From: Lysinibacillus xylanilyticus
GTDB taxonomy: Bacteria > Bacillota > Bacilli > Bacillales_A > Planococcaceae
Direction of reading: 5' to 3'
Assembly: GCF_001708185.1 (NCBI RefSeq)
Contig: NZ_MDDN01000016.1
Span: 1-64,000 of the forward strand
DNA length: 64,000 bases
A program made the position numbers and the translations under genes. The notes below the pieces were generated by a model. It ran no database searches and had not been told where the DNA came from. It was given only the letters and a program-made list of their open reading frames with translations. Of the stretch, positions 44,485 to 53,152 are shown piece after piece. Every line of letters starts with the position of its first letter. The stretch's first letter is position 1.

Positions 44485-45510
44485 CTATGCGTGATTGTCT
44501 TCTTTTCCTGTCACGTAATTTTTGTTGAACAGGAATAATTTCAACAATAAAAATAGTGATGGAATAAGCAGACATAGACCTAATATAAATGCGATGACGA
44601 GTGCAATCGCCATTTGTGTACTTGTAAAGCTATCGTAAATTGTTAAATATGGATACAGTAAATATGGATATTGTGCGATACCATAAGCGAAGAATGCCAA
44701 AGCAAATTGGGCAATCAATAGTCCTACTGCAAGGCCGTAATTTTTTCGCATCCAAATGAACACCACAGTAATGATAAATAGTACGGCTGAAATGGCGAAC
44801 ACCCACCATAAATTAACCATATTATTGTAAGTTTCAGGATTGATCGATTTCATTTCATACATAATACCAAGCGCACTCACCATTAAAGGTATCGCCCAAA
44901 CAAGTGCGTATTTTCGCATTAGTTTTGTTGCTTCTACATCCTTTGCTTTATGAGCATACCATGTTAAAAACACAGCTGAAATATAGAGTACCGCTGCAAT
45001 GCTCAAGACGACAATACTCCAAGCAAACGGGCTCGTATACAATGTCCAATAGTTTAAGACCGGTTGCCCGTCAACCATATCAACATAGCCACCTGCAGCA
45101 ATCGCAAAGACAACAGAAAGTGAGGCCGGAATGAGTAATCCTGCTATACCATACGTTAGCGTGTATCCGATATGTCCACGTGAGCCATATGATTCAAACG
45201 CATAGTAGGAGCCTCGTATGGCAAGTAGCACTAGCGAAATACTAACTGGCACAAGTAAAATGGTTCCATAATAAAAGGCTGTTTGTGGGAAAAACCCAAC
45301 AATCCCAACAAAGAAGAATACTAAAAAGACATTCGTTACTTCCCAAACAGGTGATAAATAACGTTTAATAATATTTGTTAAAATATGATTTTTGCCAACG
45401 AGTAAACTGTAGGCATTGAAAAAACCTGCCCCAAAATCAATTGAAGCTACAATGACATAGCCGAATAGGAAAATCCACAAAACTGAAATACCTAAAATCT
45501 CTAATGTCAT
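44485..45510 (-). CDS. cydB: Cytochrome bd ubiquinol oxidase subunit II
   Basis: Membrane subunit of the high-affinity quinol oxidase, 341 residues with about eight to nine transmembrane helices. The N-terminal WIFLFGYVIVASIDFGAGFF is the conserved CydB start, followed by YLSPVWEVTNVFLVFFFVG and the RGSYYAFESYG loop. It starts 4 bp inside the end of cydA (overlap), so they are translationally coupled. Followed directly by cydS. No cydCD transporter genes are in the window. Confidence 0.95.
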   Translation of the reverse strand: MTLEILGISVLWIFLFGYVIVASIDFGAGFFNAYSLLVGKNHILTNIIKRYLSPVWEVTNVFLVFFFVGIVGFFPQTAFYYGTILLVPVSISLVLLAIRGSYYAFESYGSRGHIGYTLTYGIAGLLIPASLSVVFAIAAGGYVDMVDGQPVLNYWTLYTSPFAWSIVVLSIAAVLYISAVFLTWYAHKAKDVEATKLMRKYALVWAIPLMVSALGIMYEMKSINPETYNNMVNLWWVFAISAVLFIITVVFIWMRKNYGLAVGLLIAQFALAFFAYGIAQYPYLLYPYLTIYDSFTSTQMAIALVIAFILGLCLLIPSLFLLLKLFLFNKNYVTGKEDNHA

Positions 45511-46853
45511 AAGATGTCACCGCCTTTTTCAGAATGGCGATCTGCTAATTCACGCTCAATTGGATTCTTTTTGAACATACGAACTAAAACTACAATACTT
45601 CCTACGCCCAATACAGCATACACACCTGCAAACAACAGCAGCATTAAATCCACATGGTCACTCGTTGTGGCCCCTTCTGGTGTTCGCATTAAACCATATA
45701 AGACCCAAGGCTGTCTACCAACCTCAGCAAGCCACCAGCCCGCTTCAATTGCAATAATTGAAAGTGGTCCACCTGCAACGACAATCCATCTAAACCAACG
45801 TGTATGAATAAACAGCCAACCACGCGCTTTCCCGACTACATAAAGCAATGAAACTAATACCATAAACATGCCAATAAACACCATGAGATCAAAGAGATAA
45901 TGAATATACAGTGGTGGTCGATCTTCTTCAGCAAATTGATCTAAGCCAATTACCTCTGCGTTTGGATTATTATGCGCTAAAACACTTAGAGCATAAGGAA
46001 TTTCAATTGCATATTTTACTTCGTCACCATCTAATACACCCAAAAGAATAAGTGAGGCTTTATCGTCTGTTTCAAAATGCCACTCAGCTGCAGCTAGTTT
46101 TTCTGGCTGATATTCTGCTAAGTATTTTCCTGAAAAATCTCCAATAATCGCTGATGCAATGGAGAAAATCAGGCCAATCTTCATAAGTAAAAATAATGAT
46201 TTTTTATGGTACATATGCTTAGAACCTCTTAGCATACGGTATCCTGCAATGGCCGCTAACACAAATGCAGCTGTCATATAAGCGGTAACGAGAACATGCG
46301 CTACCTTTGTCGGCATTGCTGGATTAAACATTGCTAAAAAAGGTTGAATATTTACAAGTTCTCCGTCCACAATGTCAAATCCTTGAGGTGCATTCATAAA
46401 CGCATTCACAATTGTTATAAACACAGCTGACATCGAAGCACCAACAGCTACAGGAATTAATAGCAGCATATGCTTTTTCTGACTTTCAAAGCGATCCCAA
46501 GTATATAAATAGATGCCAAGGAAGATGGCTTCAAAGAAAAACGCAAACGTTTCCATAAAGAGCGGTAATGCAATTGTTTGGCCAGCAAGTTGCATAAAAT
46601 TCGGCCATAGTAAAGACAACTGTAAGCCAATTGCTGTCCCTGTAACAACTCCGACTGCAACTGTAATAACAAAACCTCGTGCCCAACGTCTTGCCATTAA
46701 AATATAGTGCTCATCATTCTTTTTATATCCAGTCCATTGAGCAATCATAATCATTAACGGGACACCTACACCAATCGTTGCATAAATAATATGGAACGAT
46801 AACGTCAGCTCCGTTAATACTCTACTCCAAAAGACTGCTGATTCATTCACCAT
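45507..46853 (-). CDS. cydA: Cytochrome bd ubiquinol oxidase subunit I
   Basis: Haem b558/b595/d-bearing subunit, 448 residues, the short Q-loop form typical of Bacillaceae. Visible: an N-terminal ELTLSFHIIYATIGVG with the haem-ligand His, PLFMETFAFFFEAIFLGIYL with the conserved Glu, and the GRQPW motif in EVGRQPWVLYGLMRT. AGGAGG lies just upstream of the ATG, and overlaps the last codons of a tiny membrane ORF. It uses oxygen at low concentration and is expected to be controlled by redox (Rex-type) regulation. Confidence 0.96.
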   Translation of the reverse strand: MVNESAVFWSRVLTELTLSFHIIYATIGVGVPLMIMIAQWTGYKKNDEHYILMARRWARGFVITVAVGVVTGTAIGLQLSLLWPNFMQLAGQTIALPLFMETFAFFFEAIFLGIYLYTWDRFESQKKHMLLLIPVAVGASMSAVFITIVNAFMNAPQGFDIVDGELVNIQPFLAMFNPAMPTKVAHVLVTAYMTAAFVLAAIAGYRMLRGSKHMYHKKSLFLLMKIGLIFSIASAIIGDFSGKYLAEYQPEKLAAAEWHFETDDKASLILLGVLDGDEVKYAIEIPYALSVLAHNNPNAEVIGLDQFAEEDRPPLYIHYLFDLMVFIGMFMVLVSLLYVVGKARGWLFIHTRWFRWIVVAGGPLSIIAIEAGWWLAEVGRQPWVLYGLMRTPEGATTSDHVDLMLLLFAGVYAVLGVGSIVVLVRMFKKNPIERELADRHSEKGGDIL

Positions 46854-46864
46854 TTCATTGCCTC

Positions 46865-46960
46865 CTAACTACCAAATATTCTTCCAAGCATGGAAAGTAG
46901 CATAATAATTGCAACGCCAAAGCTTAGCCATATGAGCTTTCTTTCCTGCGACTTATACAA
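46865..46960 (-). CDS. 31-aa membrane ORF upstream of cydA
   Basis: TTG-started small gene with AAAGGAA nine nt upstream. The protein is MYKSQERKLIWLSFGVAIIM then LLSMLGRIFGS: a basic N-terminus followed by one transmembrane helix. Its stop codon abuts the ribosome binding site of cydA. Position is like that of a leader or accessory subunit. Not recognised as a known family; a non-coding explanation is possible. Confidence 0.45.
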   Translation of the reverse strand: MYKSQERKLIWLSFGVAIIMLLSMLGRIFGS

Positions 46961-47011
46961 AGTCAACACTTCCTTTCTTACCCCATACTCATATTTTCCA
47001 CTATTGCCATG

Positions 47012-47060
47012 AAAAAAACCTTTATAATGGACCGATATTTCGGCCTATTATAAAGGTTTC
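47012..47060 (-). terminator. Long hairpin with T-run before the cyd genes
   Basis: AAACCTTTATAATAGG and CCATTATAAAGGTTT pair with one bulged base; an inner CCGA/TCGG stem continues. On the minus strand it is followed by seven T. It may end the dgkB transcript, but lies 110 nt beyond dgkB. If the promoter-like sequence in between is real, it lies in the cyd leader and could be an attenuator. Confidence 0.7.
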
Positions 47061-47112
47061 AAATTTTGTTCAAGTAATATACGCACATTTGCCAAACATT
47101 TTTCTTAATTCG

Positions 47113-47157
47113 TTCACAATCCTCATTATAGACAATTCTTATGGTAAAAATAGTCAA
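47113..47157 (-). promoter_or_regulatory. Possible cyd promoter with Rex half-site
   Basis: On the minus strand TTGACT (47157-47152) and TATAAT (47130-47125) are 21 bp apart, which is longer than the usual 17. Directly after TATAAT comes TTGTGAA (47119-47113), which matches half of the Rex operator. Rex repression of cyd is known in Bacillus. Weak evidence overall. Confidence 0.3.
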
Positions 47158-47168
47158 TATTTAGGCAC

Positions 47169-48083
47169 TTAGATACGGTCTTCCTCACGAATATCCTCAA
47201 TGGGAACAAAAATTTCAATATGGCGCTTTAAGTTTTCAAATGTTGCAGGTGCATCCCCACCATACTCACCGTCTAAGTTTAAATGTATCTCGTCTTCAGT
47301 AGATACTTTTACAACACTTGCCTTTTTATAAATTACACGATCATCATTCAAATGCTCGCCCCTTAATGCCATTGCGGCAAGCTGAATAAATTCAGGTAAG
47401 CTTACTTTTTTCAATACTAATAAAGTAAAGTAGCCATCATTAATGCTTGCGTCTGGTGCAAGCTTTTCAAAGCCACCTACTGAATTGGTTAAGCCACATA
47501 AAAACATCATGGCATCCCCATCAAACACTTCATCATCATATTCGATACGCATATGGGAAGCTTTGATTGATGGAATCATTTCTACTGCTTTAAGGTAATA
47601 AGCTAACTGTCCTAGCATTGTTTTCATTTTACTTGGCACTTCATATGTTAACTCAGTAATACGTCCACCAGCGGCAATATTGATGAAATAGCGTTCTCCA
47701 TTTAATAAACCAACATCAACTGGTAACGTTTCACCTTTAATAATAATCTCAACAGCATCTGCAATATTACGAGGGATATGCACTGCACGGGCAAAATCAT
47801 TCGTTGTGCCCATTGGAATTAGACCAACTTTCGGACGATTTTCAAATGGACTTACACCTGAAATAACTTCATTTAATGTGCCATCTCCACCAACGGCAAT
47901 GATTATATCAAAGCCACGTTCTACTGCATTTTTTGCTGCAACGGTTGCATCGCCTTCGCAAGTTGTTGCGTGACATGATGCCTCATAGCCTGCTACCTCT
48001 AGTTTTTCCAATACTTCTGGTAGATGCTTTTTAAATGCTTCACGTCCAGATGTAGGATTATAAATGATTCTTGCTCGTTTCAT
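47169..48083 (-). CDS. dgkB: Diacylglycerol kinase DgkB
   Basis: Soluble lipid kinase of 304 residues that phosphorylates diacylglycerol for recycling into phospholipid and lipoteichoic acid metabolism. Nucleotide and metal motifs: KRARIIYNPTSGREAFKKH at the N-terminus, IIAVGGDGTLNEVISGV (near residue 65), GLIPMGTTNDFARA and DGEYGGDAPA near the C-terminus. The ATG after AGGAAGG is chosen; a longer reading upstream lacks a ribosome binding site. It fits the Bacillus order gatB - dgkB - rlmCD, with the cyd genes inserted between dgkB and rlmCD. Confidence 0.93.
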   Translation of the reverse strand: MKRARIIYNPTSGREAFKKHLPEVLEKLEVAGYEASCHATTCEGDATVAAKNAVERGFDIIIAVGGDGTLNEVISGVSPFENRPKVGLIPMGTTNDFARAVHIPRNIADAVEIIIKGETLPVDVGLLNGERYFINIAAGGRITELTYEVPSKMKTMLGQLAYYLKAVEMIPSIKASHMRIEYDDEVFDGDAMMFLCGLTNSVGGFEKLAPDASINDGYFTLLVLKKVSLPEFIQLAAMALRGEHLNDDRVIYKKASVVKVSTEDEIHLNLDGEYGGDAPATFENLKRHIEIFVPIEDIREEDRI

Positions 48084-48183
48084 AACATACCTTCCTGCTT
48101 CATAAGATTCTATTTCTTCAACGAATTTTACGTTTAAATGTTGCACATCCTAATTCTTTGACATGCAGCCTTGTAATCTACAA

Positions 48184-48744
48184 TTACTGCAATGCAGCTG
48201 TCACTTGCTTTTTGAAATCCTCATAAACAAATGTCCAGTATGATTTATTCGTCATATTCTCTTCACGAATTTCTGCATACAATGCCTTTTGTGCATCTTC
48301 AAATGTAGGATCTTCTTTATCAGGTAAACTAGCTCGTTTGCTCACTACTAGTTCCTGTAATTCTGGTGCACGTGGTCCCCATTTTCCAATCACTTGACCA
48401 ACATCATCCAATAAAATATAAATTGGAATTGCACGACCACCGTTTGTTAAATAGCGATCAATTAAATCTGTATCCGCATCGCGAAGTACTGTGCGTATTT
48501 CTAAACCTGCAGCCTCTGCTACACGACGAATAATCGGGTTATTTAACATTGCGTCGCCGCACCAATCTTCAGTAATTGTTAAAATTTTTGGCTGCTTGTC
48601 CTTTAGTAGCTCGATAAAGCCATCGTTCGTTGGCACTTCAAAGCCATCATAAATACGGAAGCTCTCCTCTTTCAACGTCGTCATATTATCCATATATTGC
48701 TGAATCGAAATCGCATCTTTGAAATATTGTTGTTCAGTTTTCAT
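48184..48744 (-). CDS. Thioredoxin-family protein with a single active-site cysteine
   Basis: A 186-residue cytoplasmic protein with a thioredoxin-like fold. Its active-site segment is TEDWCGDAMLNNPIIRRV, i.e. WCGD-A instead of WCxxC, so it retains one cysteine only and cannot form the usual disulphide. The cis-proline block IPIYILLDDVGQVIGKWGPR is present. Probably a specialised thiol or redox-sensing protein; substrate unknown. It lies between dgkB and a dispersed repeat. Confidence 0.8.
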   Translation of the reverse strand: MKTEQQYFKDAISIQQYMDNMTTLKEESFRIYDGFEVPTNDGFIELLKDKQPKILTITEDWCGDAMLNNPIIRRVAEAAGLEIRTVLRDADTDLIDRYLTNGGRAIPIYILLDDVGQVIGKWGPRAPELQELVVSKRASLPDKEDPTFEDAQKALYAEIREENMTNKSYWTFVYEDFKKQVTAALQ

Positions 48745-48837
48745 TGATTAACCCCCTAATGTTATTTCATGTTCTATTCTATATTTTGCTATGAAAACTT
48801 TTTTTAGACAACCATAAAGTGTTAAGTTGTATTTTTC

Positions 48838-49010
48838 AGCTCATCACCATACCGTGTGGTTGATTTCCGTTCCGACTGGGCGCTTTGTTGCTGCCGCTTC
48901 GCTTTCGCACAGAAAACTTTTGTTGCTGCCGCTTCGCTTTCGCACAGAAAACATCCGCTTCGCTCCAGGGTCTCGGGCCAATCGGCTGAAATGTCAGGGC
49001 ATTCACTTCA
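48838..49010. mobile_element. MITE-like element with internal 33-bp direct repeat
   Basis: Starts AGCTCATCACCATACCGTG and contains TTGATTTCCGTTCCGACTG. Its interior has two copies of a GTTGCTGCCGCTTCGCTTTC unit ending CGCACAGAAAAC. The right end is not clear and no TIR partner is recognised. Confidence 0.55.
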
Positions 49011-49079
49011 CCTTAAATTGTATGGATACCTCAAACAAAAAGAATAGTACCTTTAGTATGTATTACTTTTTAAAAATAA

Positions 49080-49118
49080 TAAAAAGCCAAGAAAGCGAAT
49101 TTGCTCTCTTGGCTTTCT
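49080..49118 (-). terminator. Terminator after gatB
   Basis: AAAGCCAAGA and TCTTGGCTTT pair with A/T runs; it follows the gatB stop directly on the minus strand. Confidence 0.75.
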
Positions 49119-49131
49119 GTTGCAAATGCAA

Positions 49132-50559
49132 TTAACGTTTTGCCATTTCTTGTTGTAATAATTTATTAACCATTGGCGGATTTGCTTGACCTTTTGTTGC
49201 TTTCATAATTTGACCAACTAAGAAGCCGATAGCACGATCCTTACCGTTTTTGAAGTCTTCGATTGATTGTGCATTGTTATCTAGAATTTCTGTAACGATA
49301 GCAAGTAATGCACCTTCATCAGAAATTTGAACTAAACCTTTTGCTTTAACGATATCTGCTGCAGAACCGCCTTTTTCTACTAGTTCAGCAAATACTTTTT
49401 TACCGATTTTAGAAGAAATTGTACCGTCAGTGATTAATTTCACCATTTCAGCAAGGTTTTCTGGTGTTAATGCAGTATCTTTAAGATCTTTTTGTTCTGC
49501 ATTTAAGTAAGCAGAAACATCACCCATAAGCCAGTTTGCAGAAAGCTTTGCATCCGCATCATTAGCTACCATAGCCTCGAAGAAGTCTGAGATTTCTTTT
49601 GAAATAACAAGAACTCCTGCATCATATGGCGTTAAGCCTAATTCTTCAACATAGCGTTTTTTACGAGCGTCTGGAAGCTCTGGAATTTCTGATTTTACAC
49701 GCTCTAACCATTCGTCATCAATTGATAGACGTACTAAGTCTGGCTCTGGGAAGTAACGGTAATCATCTGTTCCTTCTTTAACACGCATAAGAATTGTTTT
49801 ACCTGTTTTTTCATCAAAACGACGAGTTTCTTGCTCAATTACTCCACCTGACAGAAGTACGTCTGCTTGGCGTAATTCCTCGTGCTCTAAACCACGACGA
49901 ACATAGTTGAATGAGTTCAGGTTTTTAAGCTCTGTTTTCGTACCGAATTCTTCTTGACCGTATGGGCGGATTGAGATGTTGGCATCACAACGTAAAGATC
50001 CCTCTTCCATTTTACAGTCTGAAACATCTGCATATTGGATGATTGATTTTACTTTTTCAAGATACGCGTACGCTTCGTTCGGTGTGCGAATATCTGGCTC
50101 AGAAACGATTTCTACAAGTGGTGTACCTTGACGGTTAAAGTCAACTAAAGAGTGGTCGCCACTGTGAGACAGTTTACCAGCATCTTCTTCCATATGAAGA
50201 CGTGTAATACCAATACGTTTTGTGTAACCATCTACTTCGATATCAACCCAGCCGTTTTTACCAATTGGCTTATCGAATTGAGAAATTTGATAAGCTTTCG
50301 GATTATCTGGATAGAAGTAGTTTTTACGGTCAAATTTTGTTTCTTGTTCGATTTCCATGTTAAGTGCAAGTGCTGCACGCATTGCGAAATCTACAACATT
50401 TTTATTAAGTACAGGAAGGACACCAGGATAGCCTAGGTCGATTACTGTAGTGTTTGTATTTGGTTCAGCACCGAAGTGAGCTGGTGCTGGTGAGAAGATT
50501 TTTGAGTTTGTTTTTAACTCAACGTGTACTTCTAAACCAATGACTGTTTCAAAGTTCAT
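49132..50559 (-). CDS. gatB: Asp-tRNA(Asn)/Glu-tRNA(Gln) amidotransferase subunit B
   Basis: Kinase and tRNA-binding subunit of GatCAB, 475 residues. The N-terminal [20 protein letters not shown] and [20 protein letters not shown] are conserved, and a YqeY-like C-terminal tail ([15 protein letters not shown]) is present. The start ATG lies one base beyond the gatA stop, with GGGAGGG upstream; a longer reading overlaps gatA. Operon gatCAB. Confidence 0.97.
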   Translation of the reverse strand: MNFETVIGLEVHVELKTNSKIFSPAPAHFGAEPNTNTTVIDLGYPGVLPVLNKNVVDFAMRAALALNMEIEQETKFDRKNYFYPDNPKAYQISQFDKPIGKNGWVDIEVDGYTKRIGITRLHMEEDAGKLSHSGDHSLVDFNRQGTPLVEIVSEPDIRTPNEAYAYLEKVKSIIQYADVSDCKMEEGSLRCDANISIRPYGQEEFGTKTELKNLNSFNYVRRGLEHEELRQADVLLSGGVIEQETRRFDEKTGKTILMRVKEGTDDYRYFPEPDLVRLSIDDEWLERVKSEIPELPDARKKRYVEELGLTPYDAGVLVISKEISDFFEAMVANDADAKLSANWLMGDVSAYLNAEQKDLKDTALTPENLAEMVKLITDGTISSKIGKKVFAELVEKGGSAADIVKAKGLVQISDEGALLAIVTEILDNNAQSIEDFKNGKDRAIGFLVGQIMKATKGQANPPMVNKLLQQEMAKR

Positions 50560-50560
50560 G

Positions 50561-52024
50561 TTATTTTCCCTCCCAAATTTGAGGAACTTGTTTATGGAAC
50601 TCCGTTGCTTGTTCAAAAGCATGAGCTACACGGTAAATTGTTGCTTCATCGAAATATTTACCGATAATTTGTAAGCCTAGTGGTAGTCCATTTTCAAAGC
50701 CACATGGAATTGAGATGGCTGGTACACCAGCTAAGTTCATAGGAATCGTTAAAATATCGTTCGCATACATCGTCATTGGATCATCGACGTTTTCACCAAT
50801 TTTGAATGCTGGTGTTGGAGCAGTTGGTCCAATGATTACATCAAAGTCTTCAAATACTTTGTCATAGTCTGCTTTGATCAGTGTACGTGCTTGTTGTGCT
50901 TTTTTGTAGTAAGCATCGTAAGTACCTGCACTTAGTGAGTAAGTACCAAGCATGATACGACGTTTAACTTCATCACCAAAGCCTTGTGCACGTGTTTCTT
51001 TATAAAGGTCCATTAAGTTATTAACGTTTTCTGCGCGGAAACCATAACGGATACCGTCAAAACGAGAAAGGTTAGAAGACGCTTCTGAAGAAGAAAGAAT
51101 ATAGTAAGCTGCAAGTGCATATTTAGAGTGAGGTAGTGATACTTCTTCTACTGTAGCACCTAAGCCTTTTAATACTTCTAATGCTTCAAGCACTGATTGA
51201 CGTGCCGCTTCGCCAACACCTTCACCAAGGAATTCTTTTGGCACAGCGATACGTAAGCCTTTTACGTCACCTGTAAGGGCTGCTGCGTAGTTAGGTACTT
51301 CTACGTTTGCAGAAGTTGAATCGTTTGGATCTAATCCTGCAATTGCTTCAAGTAAAAGAGCGTTGTCTTCAACATTACGTGTAATTGGTCCGATTTGATC
51401 TAAAGAAGATGCAAATGCCACAAGACCAAAGCGAGATACACGACCATATGTAGGCTTCATCCCTACAACACCGCAATAAGCTGCTGGTTGACGGATTGAA
51501 CCACCTGTATCAGAACCAAGTGAGAATGGTACTTCACCTGCTGCTACTGCTGCTGCAGACGCACCTGAAGATCCACCTGGTACGTGGTTTAAGTTCCATG
51601 GATTTTTTGTTGTTTTATAGTATGAGTTTTCATTTGAAGAACCCATTGCAAACTCGTCCATGTTTAATTTACCGATAGTAACCATACCGGCTTCACGTAG
51701 TTTGTTAACTACTGTTGCATCATAAATTGGCATAAAGCCTTCTAGAATTTTAGAAGCACAAGTTGTTTCTAAGCCTTCTGTAACGATGTTGTCTTTCACA
51801 CCGATAGGAAGACCAAAAAGTGGTCCACGCTCTTCAAATGGCACTTTGTCCATTTCAGCTGCTTGTGCAGTTGCTTTTTCTTCGTTTGAAGCAAGGAAAG
51901 CTTGTACATCGCCGTCAAGCTTCGCCATACGTTCGTATGCTTCTTTTGTTAAGTCAGCGATTGTTAAGTTACCCGCTTTAATGTCAGCTTGTAGCTCCTT
52001 AGCTGAACGTTCAAATAACGTCAT
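50561..52024 (-). CDS. gatA: Amidotransferase subunit A (amidase)
   Basis: Glutaminase subunit of GatCAB, 487 residues, of the amidase-signature family. The Ser-cisSer-Lys triad is visible as the Lys in [18 protein letters not shown], and [17 protein letters not shown]. It generates ammonia for converting misacylated Glu-tRNA(Gln) or Asp-tRNA(Asn). Middle gene of the operon, 24 bp after gatC. Confidence 0.97.
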   Translation of the reverse strand: MTLFERSAKELQADIKAGNLTIADLTKEAYERMAKLDGDVQAFLASNEEKATAQAAEMDKVPFEERGPLFGLPIGVKDNIVTEGLETTCASKILEGFMPIYDATVVNKLREAGMVTIGKLNMDEFAMGSSNENSYYKTTKNPWNLNHVPGGSSGASAAAVAAGEVPFSLGSDTGGSIRQPAAYCGVVGMKPTYGRVSRFGLVAFASSLDQIGPITRNVEDNALLLEAIAGLDPNDSTSANVEVPNYAAALTGDVKGLRIAVPKEFLGEGVGEAARQSVLEALEVLKGLGATVEEVSLPHSKYALAAYYILSSSEASSNLSRFDGIRYGFRAENVNNLMDLYKETRAQGFGDEVKRRIMLGTYSLSAGTYDAYYKKAQQARTLIKADYDKVFEDFDVIIGPTAPTPAFKIGENVDDPMTMYANDILTIPMNLAGVPAISIPCGFENGLPLGLQIIGKYFDEATIYRVAHAFEQATEFHKQVPQIWEGK

Positions 52025-52048
52025 GAGGAATCCTCCTATGTTTTAGTA

Positions 52049-52336
52049 TTACATGATAGCTGGTACTTTTACTTGACCATCTTCTTGTTCTTTTACGTTT
52101 AACATCATTACTTCACGGTCTAAGCCTTTTATTGCCACGTCTTCACGCATTACGTTTACTAGTGGTAAAACATGAGTTGTTGGTTCAACATTCGTTGTAT
52201 CTAACTCGTTTAATTGCTCTGCGAAGTCTGTAATTTTACCAAGTTGCTCAGCAAATTTCTCTGCTTCTTCTTCCGTAATTGCAAGACGTGCTAAATTAGC
52301 AACGTGCTTAACTTCTTCTTTTGTTAGTTTTGCCAT
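52049..52336 (-). CDS. gatC: Amidotransferase subunit C
   Basis: Small scaffold subunit (95 residues) of GatCAB that wraps the A and B interface. The conserved [20 protein letters not shown] start and the [18 protein letters not shown] segment are seen. First gene of gatCAB, so the promoter lies in the 230-bp gap before the 21-nt array. AGGTGT precedes the ATG. Confidence 0.95.
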   Translation of the reverse strand: MAKLTKEEVKHVANLARLAITEEEAEKFAEQLGKITDFAEQLNELDTTNVEPTTHVLPLVNVMREDVAIKGLDREVMMLNVKEQEDGQVKVPAIM

Positions 52337-52563
52337 TTTTTACACCTCCAAATACTCATTCAATTTATTGCTTTTGTTGATAACAATAGGGTTGAATAAA
52401 CTTAACCATGCAAATAATCATAACATTTTTCAAATTAAAAATCACAACTTTCACCAAAAATATAGAAACTTTCACTACTATGACGAAGTGTTGTCTCTAG
52501 TGACTGTTTTCAGCTTTATAAGACTTGTTTCCCACGGGCAAGTTGGAAGAGCTCGGAATTACG

Positions 52564-53100
52564 TTCTATCCGTCATTTCGTTATTCTATCCATCATTTCG
52601 ATAGTTCTATCCGTCAGCTCTTCTATCCATCATTTCGATGGTTCTATCCGTCACTTCAGCTCTTCTATCCATCATTTCGATGGTTCTATCCGTCATTTCA
52701 GCTCTTCTATCCATCATTTCGATGGTTCTATCCGTCATTTCAGCTCTTCTATCCATCATTTCGATGGTTCTATCCGTCACTTCAGCTCTTCTATCCGTCA
52801 TTTCGATGGTTCTATCCGTCACTTCAGCTCTTCTATCCATCACTTCGATGGTTCTATCCGTCACTTCAGCTCTTCTATCCGTCATTTCGATGGTTCTATC
52901 CGTCGCTTCAGCTCTTCTATCCGTCATTTCGATGGTTCTATCCGTCGCTTCAGCTCTTCTATCCATCACTTCGATGGTTCTATCCGTCGCTTCAGCTCTT
53001 CTATCCATCACTTCGATGGTTCTATCCGTCGCTTCAGCTCTTCTATCCATCACTTCGATGGTTCTATCCGTCATTTCTGCTCTTCTATCCGTCGATTCTT
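52564..53100. repeat. About 25-unit 21-nt tandem array between camS and gatC
   Basis: Units begin TTCTATCC(G/A)TCA and alternate a GATGG and a CAGCTC half, giving a 42-bp higher-order period; only the first few units deviate from 21 nt. Both strands are open throughout (FYPS-type on plus, DRRAE/DRTIE-type on minus), but I see no good start site, so it is taken as non-coding. It lies after the camS terminator and about 230 nt upstream of gatC. Confidence 0.85.
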
Positions 53101-53113
53101 TCATTTCTTTTCC

Positions 53114-53152
53114 AAAAAAATATAGTCAGCACGAGGCTGACTATATTTTAAT
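53114..53152 (-). terminator. Terminator after camS
   Basis: TATAGTCAGC and GCTGACTATA pair around a four-base loop, with T-runs on both strands. Confidence 0.8.

Noticed and set aside
52564-53100. CRISPR array
   Set aside because: Period of 21 nt with related, alternating halves, no unique spacers of 30 nt or more and no cas genes.
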